Shown: in pieces, positions 1-12,189 of the stretch
Layout: each line of letters begins with the position of its first letter
Position numbering within the stretch: position 1 is the first letter of the stretch
The notes under the pieces: model-generated
The model's database searches: none
Seen by the model: only the letters and a program-made list of their open reading frames with translations
What the model was told of the DNA's origin: nothing
Assembly: GCF_048569485.1 (NCBI RefSeq)
Contig: NC_134353.1
Coordinates: forward strand, 709,232,430-709,296,429
DNA length: 64,000 bases
From: Anomaloglossus baeobatrachus
Taxonomy: Eukaryota; Chordata; Amphibia; Anura; Aromobatidae
Direction of reading: 5' to 3'
Position numbers and translations under genes: made by a program

Positions 1-1066
1 CAGTCTGTCACTGTTATTTTTTTTATTGTAATTTATACTTGTGTTTTGTACGTAACCCCTTCTGCTGTGCAGCAACATGGAATTATTGGTACTCAAAAAA
101 TAAATAGTAATAATCAACTTTATTTTTTCAATTTTTTCAAAACCTAGGAATCTTTTATGTAACACATTGGGTAAAACTCCTGTAATATGATGATATTTAG
201 ATGCTGATACATTGGCATTTATTATGTATATGGCCATTTTGTTCGGAATTACAATAAAATGGCCACAAATCAGGTTATATTTTAAAAAACAAAATGAGGT
301 ATAATCTGCTATACCTGCTATATTCCCAGTTGCTCTAGTCCTGCCAATCCAGTAGTTCCTCCTGTTGTGTATTTTCCTGCAGTGATGATACTCCGATAAC
401 TTAACTACTTCGGCCAATTATTGGTCTCAGCGGTTATTTGCTGACTATGTTACCATCATCTCTAAGGCCAGTGACTGGCTGTACTAATCACATGCTGGCG
501 GACAGAACGTCATCAATCGAGGATAGTTAACAATGACCGCTAGGACCACTGGAGCATCAGCACCGGAGAAGTGAGGGATTTACAGTACCAGGTGAGTATA
601 CAATCTTAACAACCCTTTCGTATAATTGATTTTATTTTAGAATTGAATCACTTCATATAACATTGTCCTCAAATTATAAAACAATAAAAATCCAGTAGAA
701 GTTTCACAATAATTGATTCGGAACGCACATGGGTCTCTAGAGAGAACTATTTTTGGAAATGATTTGACTACACCCTATACCAGGTGCACCTGTCTATCTA
801 GATTCGGACGGATGGGTTTCACTTCTCTTTCTTAGTTCTGTTTGTGCCAAGCATGACAGGATCTTAATTTGTTCACAGTTTAATGGTTCTAATTTTAGAA
901 TCATCGGTAAACCCCCAAATTAACCCTTGACTTCAAGATGACACCAACACCTGTATACATTGTGTTCAATTCTAATTTAATGTGTAATCAATGAATATAG
1001 CAATTTAACATGGAAGTCACAATTGGTAAATGGTTACAGGCAAATGCAATGTGGTATTTTTATTAC
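1..1066. other. gene-free stretch, nothing recognised
   Basis: AT-rich sequence without a convincing open reading frame, RNA gene or paired repeat ends. I see nothing here that I can name. Confidence 0.5.
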
Positions 1067-1069
1067 TTA

Positions 1070-1705
1070 GGCCCGTTTCACACGTCAGTGAAAAACACAG
1101 ACGTTTTTCACTGGCGTGTAAAACACGCACATGTCCCTGCGTGTGCCGAAAATCACGGCACACGTGGGTTGTCTAAGTGCAATCCGGGCTCCGTTCTCCG
1201 TGGCCCGTGATTGCACTTAGAGATTCACTCACCTGCGCCCGCTCCCGCTCTCCATGGTGCTGATCGCTCCCGCGACACAGCATCCGGCCGGCGGTGACCC
1301 CTGCAGGAGCTGCTTCCGGGTCGGCTGTGTCGCGCATAATGAATATGCGCGACAGTAATCAGCCGGCACAGAAGGAGCAGGGAGGACGGGCTGCAGAGGA
1401 CATCTCTGGACGCCGGGTGAGTTAAAATGTTTTTTATTTTAAAAGCACGTTTTTTTTCTGGCACGTGTTTCACGGACCACACTACTGCGTGGTCCGTGGA
1501 ACATCAGTGATGCCAGAAAAAAATGGACATGTCTCCGTGCAGCAATCACGCACCCGCGGGTACGCTGCACAGAGACACGTGCAGTGACAAATCACTGACG
1601 TGTGAGCAGACCCATTCATTATAATGGGTCTGCGTATGTCAGTGATTATGGTACGTTTAAAAAAAAGCACAAACGTACCAGAATCACTGACGTGTGAAAG
1701 GGGCC
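1070..1705. mobile_element. Harbinger-type MITE (GGCCC...GGGCC ends)
   Basis: The element has inverted ends: GGCCCGTTTCACACGTCAGTG on the left and CACTGACGTGTGAAAGGGGCC on the right. It is flanked by TTA (1067-1069) and TAA (1706-1708), matching the 3-bp TWA target preference of PIF/Harbinger transposons. At 636 bp it has no transposase and is non-autonomous. Related copies lie at 25328-25945, 55495-56111 and 60151-60764. Superfamily is inferred from target site and end sequence only. Confidence 0.75.
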
Positions 1706-2103
1706 TAAGAGAGCATTTCGGGGCCCATTCATCAAGACTGGGGTAACACTCTCACACTGCACCAGTCTTGCTGGAATACAAAGCGCCTAATTCATTAAAA
1801 AGTGCATACCACTCAATGAATTTGGCGCATCTTCTGCGTTGCATGAAGATGCTTTAGGAAACCGGTGTTTTTTCTTCTGTAGCATTTTTGTCTCTTTTTT
1901 TCCTTAGTTTTTCTCTGATAGTTTTGGCCACCAGCAGTTTTTTGGAGTTTTTTTTATTTTTCCGTCAATATACCCATATGAGAGCTTATTTTTTTTGAAG
2001 GAAAAGTTGGATTTTTTAATGACACCAGTATATACAGTACATCACAAGAGAGGTTGGGGGTTACAGTATATACATCACAGGAGGGGCTGAGAGCTACAGT
2101 ATA

Positions 2104-3134
2104 TGTGCCGCCCCCACGTCAGTAGCAGCCGGGCTGCTCAGATCCGGATCCGTAGTGTGGCTCGAGGGATTCTCCGGACCCGGGAGTCACGCGGTCACTC
2201 CAAATGAAAGGGGACGTATTTGTATGGGATTTTCCGTAGTCAGTCTGTGAAGCCACCCACGGTGTGTGGTGAAGTGTGGCACCACCGCTGCTGTCGTGGT
2301 GCACCCGGGGGAGATCGGATGGCAGCTGGTTGTTAACCCTTCCGTGGGATTAAATAAATCAGACAAGTCCAATGGTTAACCAAGGTGCTGGTGGCCAGCT
2401 GCCGCAGTCGGGTGTACTCTGGTCCCTCACCCGGGGTGATGGTCTGTGTCACTTTCCTCTGCACTGTGTTGTGATATGATGGACTTCCCGGGGTGGAACA
2501 TGGGAGTCCGCTCCCGGTACTTCTGTTGGGAGCCGTGCCCGCTGACGCTGACCCGTGGGATCTACCGGGCCCTGGCCGATGCCCTATCCCTCTCTGTGGG
2601 TGGTTGTCTGCTTTTGGGACTTTGGTTGGGACAGGACCTGTAATCCTGCCCTCAATTGGTTAATTAGCTAGGCCGTTGGTTCCGGTCCTGGCTTCAGGGT
2701 CCAAGTACCCCCTCTGTGCACGGTTTCCGGGTCGGGTCTCCGGTGTCGGTACCGGTGGGCTCCAACCCTGCCCCGGTCCACCTCGGATCTCCGGCTGCCA
2801 TCTTCCCCTCTCCTGTCAGACACGGGCCACCGTCTGCCACCTAGGCAATACACCGGGGCTCCAACCCCGGCGCCTCTGCTCTTAGGCTGCACTTTCTCCT
2901 CCTCAACTACTCCACTCCACTCCACTTGAACTACAACTTCAGACTACTGCTTTTCCCGCCCCGGGTTCTCCAGACCCCTAGGTGGGCGTTCTCCATCCAC
3001 CTGGTCCCGCCCACTTGTGTGCCTTTCCTACCCTGGGGGGTGACTAGGATTTGGTTGGCAAGGTTTAACCCTGTGAGGGAAGGTGTTGTGTGGGGGCCTA
3101 ATCTGTGTGACCACCTGGCGGTGCCAGGGCGTCA
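2104..3134 (-). repeat. GC-rich 1.1-kb repeat family, copy 1
   Basis: Read on the minus strand it begins TGACGCCCTGG and ends GGGCGGCACA. The ends are TG...CA, and a shared TATA may flank it. The copy shares long blocks with 3208-4341, 5332-6463 and about 7090-7822. TG...CA ends could mean a solo-LTR-like fossil, but short inverted similarity of the two ends would also fit a DNA element. It carries no coding sequence. Family unassigned. Confidence 0.55.
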
Positions 3135-3207
3135 TATATATACATCCCAAGAGATGTTGGAGACTACAGTATATATATCACAGGAGAGGATGGGGCTACA
3201 ATATATA

Positions 3208-4341
3208 TGTATCGCCCCAGCAGCGGTCGAACCGCTCTGATACGGGTGACGCTACTCGTAGCTTGAGGGTCTCGGGACCCGGGGGCGCATGGTCACTCTA
3301 AAACGTGATGGGGGATTATTTACAGGGGATTTAGATAGTTCGTAATGCCACCCATGGTGTGCGGTAATAGGGAGTACCGCCGCTGCCGTTGGGAGTACCC
3401 GGGGTGATGGAGCGGGGCAGCCCTCAATGGGTAGGGAAGGCCCTGAGACTCTGGATGGTCGGATGGATTGCAGGGGAGCGCATGCTCGCTGGGGACAGGG
3501 TGTGATCAAGTACTCACTCAGAAGGAAAGCAGACGCTGACAACGTAGTAAACAAGTCTCTGGGTGCTGCTGCCCTCTTGGGGGAGCTCGTCTGGGTTCCG
3601 TCACCTGCACTACTGCCTGATGGTCCGGAGCCTGTCTCCGTGCACAGAATTTTAGAAGTGTCCAAGTGGCCTGTAAGCTTAAGCTGTCTGGGCCCCGCTC
3701 CCTACTATGGGTAGCAGAGGAGCTTTCTCTCAGGAGCTCACGCTTGGGATTTCAGAGGGCTGCTTTGGTTGGAAAGCCCTATCCCCCCCGTTGCGCTAGT
3801 GCCCCCGATCTCTGAGCTTCGTGGGGACAGTCCATAAAGGCCCTATTCTCCGCAGGTTAATTGCCGGGTTGCTTGAAGCCTCTCCCCGACCTAGGGTACA
3901 GTACCCCGATGTACTTTAGGCCCCAGACCGGCTATTGGACTGCAGCTGCCGGCTGTCCTCCTAGACTAAGCTCAGCACCCAGTCCCAATATCCCACGACC
4001 GGGTCTCCGACTCCTTTGGGTCCAGACCACCGTCTGCAACCCAATCTGCTTTTCTTCTGGGAGCTCCAACTCCCAGCTTCCCCAAACTCCTCACTGCTCG
4101 AGGGCTACCACTTGTCACCTCCCACCTCCCTGCCTGACCCCTAGGTGGGTGGCCCTATTCCAGCTTAGCAGCCCACTGGAGTGCCTGACAAGGTGTGGTA
4201 CGAGGTGTGATTAGGATTTTTAGATGCTGATGGAGGCAGTGCTTCAAGTTGGGAACCCAGAACCATGGGGGTTTGAGTCCTGCACTGGGAGATAAAGAGC
4301 GTGCAGTACTCTGTGACGATCTGACTAGTCCAGGGGCATCA
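3208..4341 (-). repeat. GC-rich 1.1-kb repeat family, copy 2
   Basis: Same orientation as copy 1 and embedded in the same minisatellite. Shared blocks include the 'gccacccatggtgtgcggtaa' region near 3351 and the 'ggagtacccggggtgatgg' region. The minus-strand start is TGATGCCCCTGGAC. Possible LTR-like fossil; unclassified. Confidence 0.5.
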
Positions 4342-4430
4342 CATATACATCACAGGGGAGGCTGGGGAATACAGTATATACATCACAGGAGGGGCTGGGG
4401 GCTACAGTACATATATCACAGGAGGGGCTT

Positions 4431-4600
4431 ACACATTACTAGGGGGGCATAGACATTACTGGGGGGTATACAGATAACTAGGGGGGCATACACATTACTG
4501 GGAGGCATAGACATTACTGGGGGCTTAGACATTACTGGGGGGCATAGATGTTACTGGGGGGACATGCACATAACTGTTGACATACATATTACTCGGGGGC
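4431..4600. repeat. about 22-bp minisatellite
   Basis: Tandem variants of 'cacattactaggggggcata' / 'gacattactggggggcata' run for about 170 bp directly after the 33-bp minisatellite. Non-coding. Confidence 0.75.
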
Positions 4601-5331
4601 CCACACAGCTCTAGGGCCCCATACAGGTATATAGTTTTTTATTATGGAGTCTTGTGCTTTGTCTGCGCACTCCTCCCAGTTATTTCCGGTGTTTTAATTT
4701 TCTTTTTGCAGGATCTATTCTAGAGAATATAATAGTTCAGTTTGGACAAGAGAGGCATAGCAATTAGAGTAGGACCCAGATGAGAGTTACACCTTGACAT
4801 GGTATCTGGGCACAAGTAAATTTGGCCACCTTTATTTGCTAAGTAACTCATATTTGTCAAAAAAAAGTTTCATGTTTTCTTGGCAGTAATGCGTATTCAT
4901 ATTCCAATGTTCACCATCTTTATTCTTGTTTTTCTCTTTCCCTTTACTTGAGTGCAATTGCAATTTTAGATATTGTGCCTGCTGCAGTCTCAAAAGCAGA
5001 GCTGACAGCTCCCTCTTCCACCATCATACTCACTGGTAGAGATGAGTGAACCAAAGGAAGTTTGGATCAGGGGGCTCAGACCCATTGACCTGAACTGCAA
5101 TGGACGTCACTAATTGGGCAGTTCGGGTCTCTGCCCACATTCAGCTAAACATAACCAGATCCCTTCCAGAGAAGGGTGGGCAGAGTTTTTCTATTATTTT
5201 TTTTGGGTGCACACTACATCCAATAATGCTGTTGTTGACCCCAGTGCAAGCCATTGAAATACTGCAAACAGCTTGCACTGGCCTGAGCATTGAGTGTACC
5301 AGAACATAGCGATGCTCACTCTAGTTAGCAG

Positions 5332-6463
5332 TGTGACGCCCCTGGACTATCAGGTCATCACAGGGTATTGTACAATCTGCCCTTCAGTGCAATATCCATC
5401 TCCTTCTTGGTTATGGGTCTTTAACTATATGGTATTGCGTACATCAGCTAATCAAATCCTAGGTACACTCTGCACCACACCCACCAAGCACACCAGTGGA
5501 TGGCCTGAGTGGAATAGGGTCACCCACTTGGGGGGGTTGGAAAGGGGAGGTCAGGAGTGTCAGGAGAGAGCAGTGTAATGTTGGAAGTGAAGGAGAGAGG
5601 AGGTCAGGAGCCGGGTTCCTAGGAAGCTATCTAGGTGGCCAACGGTGGTCTGGGCCTAGAGGATGCACCCCCGGTCACAGGGGATCGTGGCAAGGGGCAC
5701 GGAACTGTCGAGGAGGACAACCGGCGGCCTTGCACCATCACCGGGCTGGGACCAGGGAACAACGGGGTACGTGGACCCTAGGTCAGGGAGTAGCTTCAGG
5801 CAACCTGACAATTTACCCGACAAGAACGGAGCCTTCAAGATCCGCTCTCCACCCGCTCCAGAATCGGGGTACTAGCGCAACAAGGGTGATAGGACTTTCC
5901 ACTAAAACAGTCCAGGAAATCCCAAGCATGAACCCCGAGAGCAAGCTCCCACACATAGCCGTAGTGGGGAGCGGGACCCGGCAAGTTCCATACTACCAGG
6001 ATCAACAGAGAAGTAACTTTAGTGCCAGGAGGCAGGTCATGGATCACCAGGCAACACCATCAGGGATGGGACCCAAGCTAGCTCCCCTCAGTGGTAGTGG
6101 TGTCCAGAAATTTGGTTTACCCAGTTGTCGGTGTCAGCTTAATGGACTGAGTGAGTACGCAAGTGACCCACTTCACTCCCCCACGGCACTCCCCAAAAAC
6201 CATCACCGAGTCCTGGGGCATTCCACCTACCCGTGGAGGTTACTAACATCTGCCTGCCCCCTTCGATCACCCCCGGGTACTCCCAACGGCAGCAGTGGTA
6301 CTCCAAGTTACCACATACCATGGGTGGTGTCACAAACTATAACACTATCCCCTGTAAATACCCACTTTATTTGAGTGGTCGCAGGACCCCCGAGGACGGA
6401 AACCCCCTCAAGCCACCACGGATCCGGATCCGAGCAGCCCGGCTGCTTCCACGGGATGGCACA
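5332..6463 (+). repeat. GC-rich 1.1-kb repeat family, copy 3
   Basis: Begins TGTGACGCCCCTGGACTA and ends GGGATGGCACA, opposite in orientation to copies 1 and 2. Its distal half (about 5850-6463) is repeated at about 7090-7822. Ends are TG...CA; possible solo-LTR-like fossil. The long open frames across it are shadows of GC-rich repeat DNA, not recognisable proteins. Confidence 0.5.
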
Positions 6464-6705
6464 CCTCAAATTCCTGGCATCATGAATAGGATACGAGCAG
6501 AACCCACTTACCTGGGTGACGTGCGCCTTGAAGACCGAAACCGCGAGTCAAAATCCTCGTTTCCCGCCTTTTCCGCCATCTTTCGCCATCTTTTGGCACC
6601 AAAACGGCATCTTCTTACCCAAAAGCGCGCAAAGCCGAAGCCCCGCCCCTCGTCCTGAGAGTCAGCCCGGGACCGGAAGTTCCCAGAGGTCACAGCAGCG
6701 AGAGA

Positions 6706-7131
6706 ATGCTGAGTGAAAACCGAGGGGGCGTGACGGCATGTAGCAGTGGAAGAGAAGCAGGGACGCCAGGACTCTGCCATAACGTTCCTGGACCCTGCAG
6801 AGGAAAGATAGCAGAGCGGAGCTGGTCACCGGAATGTGCTGTTCCCGGGACCGCGACCTGGATCGAGGAAGAGACAGAGCAGCTTTGCAGAAGGATGCGG
6901 ACGCAGTTCCTGTTCATATTGGACCACTGGAGGGAAGAGAGGAGGAGCCTGGTGGTGCGAGCCCGTGAGATCGAAATCCCACGTGAAGAGAGGGTAAGCA
7001 GTTACCCAGTCCCGGATGATTGCCCTAATCCGGCGGATGTGGCTGAGGGATCCGGACCGCCCCCGCTCCCGGCAAACACTCCGCCGCCATCAACCTCCAG
7101 AATCAGGGTACTAGTGCAACAAGGGGGATAG
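6706..7131 (+). other. unrecognised 141-codon open frame between repeat copies
   Basis: Open frame of 141 codons in sequence (about 6490-7075) that is unique within this window and sits between two copies of the 1.1-kb repeat. The middle part, around the peptide WIEEETEQLCRRM and HWREERRSLV, is charged and looks more protein-like than the flanks. The last part runs into the repeat. I recognise no domain. It may be a coding scrap carried by a repeat element, a host exon fragment or chance; GTAAG follows the charged stretch at about 6992. Confidence 0.2.
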
Positions 7132-7822
7132 GACTTTCCACTAAAATGGTCCAGGAAATCCCAAGCATGAACCCTGAGAGCAAGCTCCCACACTTAGCCA
7201 TAGTGGGGAGCGGGATTCGGCAAGTTCCATACTACCCGGACCAACAGAGAAGTAAACTTAGTGCCAGGAGGCTGGATGATTTCCTCAGTACACAAAACAT
7301 TGTTCGTTATAAATGACTTAGTGACCAAATGTAGAACTGGTGGAGGAAGGTTGAACTAGATGAACCTAGGTCTTTTTTTTCAACCTAAGTAACTATGAGG
7401 CAGGTCACGGATCACCAGTCAGTACCATCGAGGACGGGACCCAAACTAGCTCCCCTCAGCTGCAGCGGTGTCCAGAAATTTGGTTTACCCAGTTGTCGGT
7501 GTCAGCTTAATGGACTGAGTGAGTACGTAAGTGACCCCCTTCACTCCCCCACGGCACTCCCCATCACCGAGACCCGGGGCATTCCAACTACCCGTGGAGG
7601 GTACTAACACCTGGCTTCCCCCTTCCATCACCCCTGGGTACTCCCAACGGCAGCGGTGGTACTCCAAGTTACCACACACCATGGGTGGCATTACGAACTA
7701 TAACACTATCCCCTGGAAATACCCCCTTCATTTGAGTGGCCACACGACCCCCGGGTCTGGAGACCCCCTTGAACCACCGCGGATCCGGATCCGAGCAGCC
7801 CGGCTGCTTCCATGAGGGCAGC
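7090..7822 (+). repeat. GC-rich 1.1-kb repeat family, partial copy 4
   Basis: Repeats the distal half of copy 3 (from 'ccagaatcagggtactagtg' to 'agcccggctgcttccatgag'). It is interrupted by a short insertion at about 7272-7400 that copy 3 lacks. Confidence 0.6.
7272..7400. repeat. short insertion of about 126 bp in repeat copy 4
   Basis: Copy 3 reads 'gtgccaggaggcaggtcatg' without a break near 6031, whereas copy 4 carries about 126 extra bases at the same point, starting 'ctggatgatttcctc' and ending 'taactatgagg'. AGG is present at both sides. It may be a SINE-like or MITE-like scrap; class unknown. Confidence 0.45.
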
Positions 7823-7934
7823 ACACCTCCATACGCAAAGCACTCAAACTCCGAAACTCAAACATTGATTTTTTAGTAAAGTCCATGTTCGGTACAAACA
7901 CCGAACTTTACTTGTCAGGTTTGCTCATCTCTAC

Positions 7935-8606
7935 CCACTAGTATCAGCATCCCGAGGATGCAGATATCTTTTAAAGGTAGACGACGGGCAACGGTCAGTT
8001 GCATGGTGTATGACGCTACTGCATAAAGCCCCTTTAGCTGTACCAGTTTGCAGGCCACAATGAAACAGCCAAAGGGCTGCATGTGGCCCAAGGGCCGCAC
8101 TTTTTCTAGGGCTGCCTTAAAGGATTTGGACACATTTGGGGAATTTTTTTTGACATTTTATCCATTTTGTCATTACAATTTTGCTGCAAATAAGGTTTTA
8201 AAACAATTTTCTTGGTTCTTCTGAGCTCCTGTTAGGTAATTTATGACCATAAAGTTCAGATCAACTTTTGTGTGATTATAAATCAGCTGAGTTGAGCTCT
8301 GAAGAACCAAGATAAGAGTTGTAAACTCTCCCAGAATGGATTCACGTAACAGATTCTCAGGTTAGTGAATGTGCAGTTAGCAATATATAGTACAACACTG
8401 AGGTATAGAAAGCAATAAGTAGAGAATGTTTAATAAAACCCCAAAATGACTCCTGGCCAAAAATGGGTACATTTAAATAAAATAAAATATTACAAAGGTG
8501 TCCACAATATTTAAATAAACATATAAAATAATATACAGGATAAAATTGTAAACCAAACTGAATTACAAAATTGTAGTTTGCTATCAGAGAGCTAAAGGTA
8601 CTATTC
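7935..8606. other. gene-free stretch, nothing recognised
   Basis: No supported gene, RNA gene or paired repeat ends found. Confidence 0.4.
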
Positions 8607-8609
8607 TAA

Positions 8610-9182
8610 GGGCGACTTTGCACGTTACAACATCGCACGTGCGATATCGGTGGGGTCAAATTGAAAGTGACGCACATCCGGCGTCACTTTCGACATCGTA
8701 GTGTGTAAATCCTAAATGATACGATTAACGAGCATCATTATCGTATCATCGGTGTAGGCTCCGACTTTTTCATAATTACGCTGCCGCGACAGGTACGATG
8801 TTGTTCCTCGTTCCTGCGGCAGCACACATCACTGTGTATGAAGCCGCAGGAGCGAGGAACATCACCTTACCTGCCGCCGGCGGCTATACGGAAGGAAGAA
8901 GGTGGGCGGGATTTTTACATCCTGCTCATCTCCGCCCCTCCGCTTTGATTGGCCGCCTGCCGTGTGACGTCGCTGTGACGTTGTACGACCCGCCCCCTTA
9001 GGAAGGAGGCGGGACGCCGGCCAGAGCGACATCGCAGGACAGGTGAGTGCATGTGAAGCTGGCGTAGCGATAATGTTCGCTATGCCAGAAATCACAAGAT
9101 ATCGCTGCTGCGACGGGGGCGGGTACTATTGCCGTCGACATCACAGCATCGGCTTGCGATGTCGCAACGTGCAAAGCCCGCC
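8610..9182. mobile_element. Harbinger-type MITE (CTTTGCAC ends)
   Basis: Left end GGGCGACTTTGCACGTT and right end AACGTGCAAAGCCCGCC are inverted copies, flanked by TAA (8607-8609 and 9183-9185). Length 573 bp. The interior has the family's palindromic block (gttcctcgttcctgcggcag ... ccgcaggagcgaggaac). Sister copies are at 24401-24981, 26237-26818 and 28761-29351. Non-autonomous. Confidence 0.85.
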
Positions 9183-9185
9183 TAA

Positions 9186-10214
9186 GTCTCAATGTATGAT
9201 GGAATAATTTCCATTGTCATGCGCCACTGCAAGAAATATACTTCTCTGGTCACGGACTAGAGTACATTTCTGTTATAACCTATGCTATTTCTGTGGCGTA
9301 ATTGATGATGAATTTGCCGTCCACACTCAGCCATGCCACCTTCTGGGTGAAGTTCACTTTTCATAAAGTTGGCAGGGCTGAGTCGTAATGGAGTAAAAAA
9401 AACCTTAAAATTACCAAATATTTGCACAACCATGAATTGTGAGAATTCTGGTGAAATTGTTTAAGCCCATCTTTCTATAAAAAACAAACTTTCAAGAGAT
9501 AAAGAAATTGCACATTAAATGGAATGAGTTGTAAATGGGGTCGTAAGGCCTGGGGTTTGGGAAATACTGGTCTAGATCTACACGTGTACATTGGTCTGTA
9601 TAGCAGATTTGTGCCTTATAATATGCTTATTGACAATACATACAAGCATCTCAAATGTTGTGTTGAGGAACCCTGCTCATTAGCATTGGACTGTAGTAAT
9701 GTGTTGAAGAATTTTGGAGCAAAACCTACAAGAATATACTTTGTGCTGTGGCATAACCTGAAGAGCTTGGATCCCAGGGCAAAATTTTCAACAGGGCTCC
9801 CAACTACAATGGGTCTGCAATAGCACTGGTATTCTCATATGGGCTTAAAGGGATGATTTTGGGCCACTTCCTAAGTTCAGGGCCTAGGTGCCACTGCGAC
9901 CCCTGAACTGACCATACTTATGCCCCTAACCATGTGTGATCTTAGCCGTAATGCAGATTCCCATAAGTTAGTGCACTTTATGTTGTACTTTTTTAGTCAA
10001 AATTAAGGGTGGATGCCAGTGGGACAAAATCTATATACTGAATATACATATCCTTTTATCTTTATATTTCGGGAAGTGAGGAAAAAAAGAAGCAAAAACT
10101 ACATATTAGGAGAAAAACCCTATTTTTTTGTAATCTATAGTAATTCAATAATTCAAGTTTGTATAACTTTCACGTAGATTTTATGCATTTTATTATTTCT
10201 GACCCTAATTTATA
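9186..10214. other. gene-free stretch, nothing recognised
   Basis: AT-rich, only short open frames without recognisable domains; no structured RNA or repeat ends that I can support. Confidence 0.4.
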
Positions 10215-10347
10215 ACAAGTCATGTTTTCAGGATTTTCTTAGCATTGGACAAGTGGGGGAATCATTATCAAGGCATCACCTGTGAAATGCTAAGGAGATC
10301 CTGAAGATCTGTTGGGAACCATGAGGACTGGAGTTTGGGGAACACTG
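10215..10347. mobile_element. fragment of short hAT-like MITE
   Basis: Diverged copy of the element found whole at 54656-54817. It shares 'catgttttcaggattt', 'aggagatcctgaag' and the terminal 'ggactggag..tggggaacactg'. The left end is missing. Confidence 0.6.
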
Positions 10348-10864
10348 ACTTGTGCAGTGTCATCCATGCTTTGAGCTTTGCTACAAAACAATATGTTAAA
10401 ATGCATCTATTAATGCAATATTAATTAAGGTCAAAAAACAATATTTCTCATTAGATTGAGAGTAAATGTCTGACCAATTTTACAGCTTCATATTTACAGT
10501 TGAATAATCCTAGAATCACTATCTATTCTTTGTATGAAGTGTTCATTACCTAACTGGGGAATTACAAGTGAAACAACGGTTTTAATTTTCATATTGCTAG
10601 GAACCAAGAACATCATCAGTTGAGTGAAAAAGTCATCAGAATGAACAGCCACGTCAGGAGTATGAAACCGTATCTGCACCTGTGACACGGCTATGGGTCC
10701 ACCTGCACCGCTAGTACAGTCATCACCCTTTGCTCCCAGGAGTTTATTTTATACCTTGTATATCTTGTAAAAATGTATTTTTTTAGAGTGTCAGCATAAT
10801 CCGCACTATACATAGATTATAATCAATCACATCAGGCCTAAATGAGATCTTCCATTTAATTTAA

Positions 10865-11373
10865 AGGGAACCTGTCACCAGATTTGTCCCCTACTAGCTG
10901 AGGTCACCACCAGTAAGACCTTATACACAGCGTTCTAGAATACTGTATATACTGTAAATGGCCAAGACGATCTGTATAACATAAAAAACAGCTTTTATTA
11001 TACGCACCTTCGGAGCGGTCCAATCCGACGAACGCCCGTGAATGCACACTATTATACTTTGAACTACCCTCAGAAGGGCGGAGAGAAGTGCGCATGCGCA
11101 GGAGTGCAATGGAGGATTCTGTGTAGATGTTGTAGGATGAGCCATCCACAGGAAGCTAGGAAGGAGGATGGTGATCACAAGAAGATAGGAGGCGCAAACC
11201 GAGACCAGCGACCCGTAAGACCCAACGGCACTGCAGTTGAGAATAATAAAAGCTCTTTTTTATGTTATATAGATCATCTTGGGCACTTATATACAGTGTT
11301 CTAGAATGCTGTATATAATTGCATACAGGTGGTGGGTACAGCTTATAGGGGCAAATCTGGTGACAGGGTCCTT
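10865..11373. mobile_element. TTAA-flanked foldback MITE (piggyBac-like)
   Basis: Left end AGGGAACCTGTCACCAGATT and right end AATCTGGTGACAGGGTCCTT are inverted copies flanked by TTAA (10861-10864 and 11374-11377). The inverted similarity extends inwards, including the 'cgttctagaatactgtatata' blocks. TTAA targets are typical of piggyBac. Length 509 bp, no transposase. Confidence 0.75.
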
Positions 11374-11748
11374 TTAAAATCATCTAATTACATACTGTAT
11401 GTCAAAGAAAATTTCATAGTAAAATATTTAAAGGGTAATTTTCCACACACAAAAAAATAAGTTGTCCTTTATCCATGTGTTTGGGACACTTGCTAGTTAC
11501 TGGGTTCAAAGTGCTGAGACCACAAGCAATCCCAAGATGGGGGCTTTTAAATCCCATGAACAAGGCTCTGCAGCCTCCTCTTGAATGGAGTGGCCTCAGT
11601 TCCTTCCATGGTCAATGGTATTACCAGAGAAAGTGACATCCTGGAAGGAACCAGTTTGCTTTCCAAAACACTGGGTTTGGCTATACTGATTGTCAATGCA
11701 ATGAGGTGGTTATCTATTGATGTTTTTAAGGAAGGCTCTTAACATGGA

Positions 11749-12150
11749 TTTGTGCCGCCCCTGGTAGACCTCTGATGTCACGATGGTGTGTCCAAGTGGT
11801 GACCGGGCACATGAGACAGGCTTTTGTGATTGGGGGTTAAAAATAATATTAAAAAGAGGAAGAGAAAAATAAAATAATAAATAAAGAGTTTGCAACGCCA
11901 GTTGGGATGTTCGGCTTTGGTATGGCCGGGCACTGCTGAAGGTCCCCAGGAGTTAGGTGGTGATGCGCAGTGCCAGAGTTTTGTCCCCTCACCCCACAAC
12001 TAGAGCTGGTTTCTGGGGATGTAGAGGTAGGGATGGCGTAGCAGAGAATAATTCAGCCAGAGACAGAACAGGGAGCTTTTAGCTTTTACTGAAGCTTCAT
12101 TCTTTACAGCCGTTACAATATTATACACAAAACTAGGTGGACACGTGTCA
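11749..12150. repeat. interspersed repeat related in layout to the GC-rich family
   Basis: Begins 'tgtgccgcccctggtagacc', like the ends of the 1.1-kb repeat copies at 2104 and 5332. It goes on with a similar order of motifs (gtcacgatgg ... cgccagttgggatg ... ccgggcactgctg). Family unassigned and low certainty. Confidence 0.35.
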
Positions 12151-12189
12151 GCTGTGGTGCACAAAATTCAGGAAGGGCTCCAAACAACA

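Larger units (their letters stand above)
2036..4430. repeat. 33-bp minisatellite split by two repeat insertions
   Basis: Units of about 33 bp, of the type ctacagtatatacatcacag followed by gaggggctggggg, occur at 2036-2103, 3135-3207 and 4342-4430. The array is interrupted by two same-orientation copies of a GC-rich repeat of about 1.1 kb (2104-3134 and 3208-4341), so it was probably one array before they inserted. Confidence 0.7.
5039..7931. mobile_element. TA-flanked inverted-repeat element with nested repeats
   Basis: Left end GAGATGAGTGAACC and right end GGTTTGCTCATCTC are exact inverted copies apart from one base. Each is flanked by TA (5037-5038 and 7932-7933), as in Tc1/mariner-type elements. 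The outer parts (about 5039-5330 and 7823-7931) seem to be the original short MITE. The inner 2.5 kb is filled by two copies of the GC-rich 1.1-kb repeat and a short insertion. No transposase seen. Confidence 0.65.
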
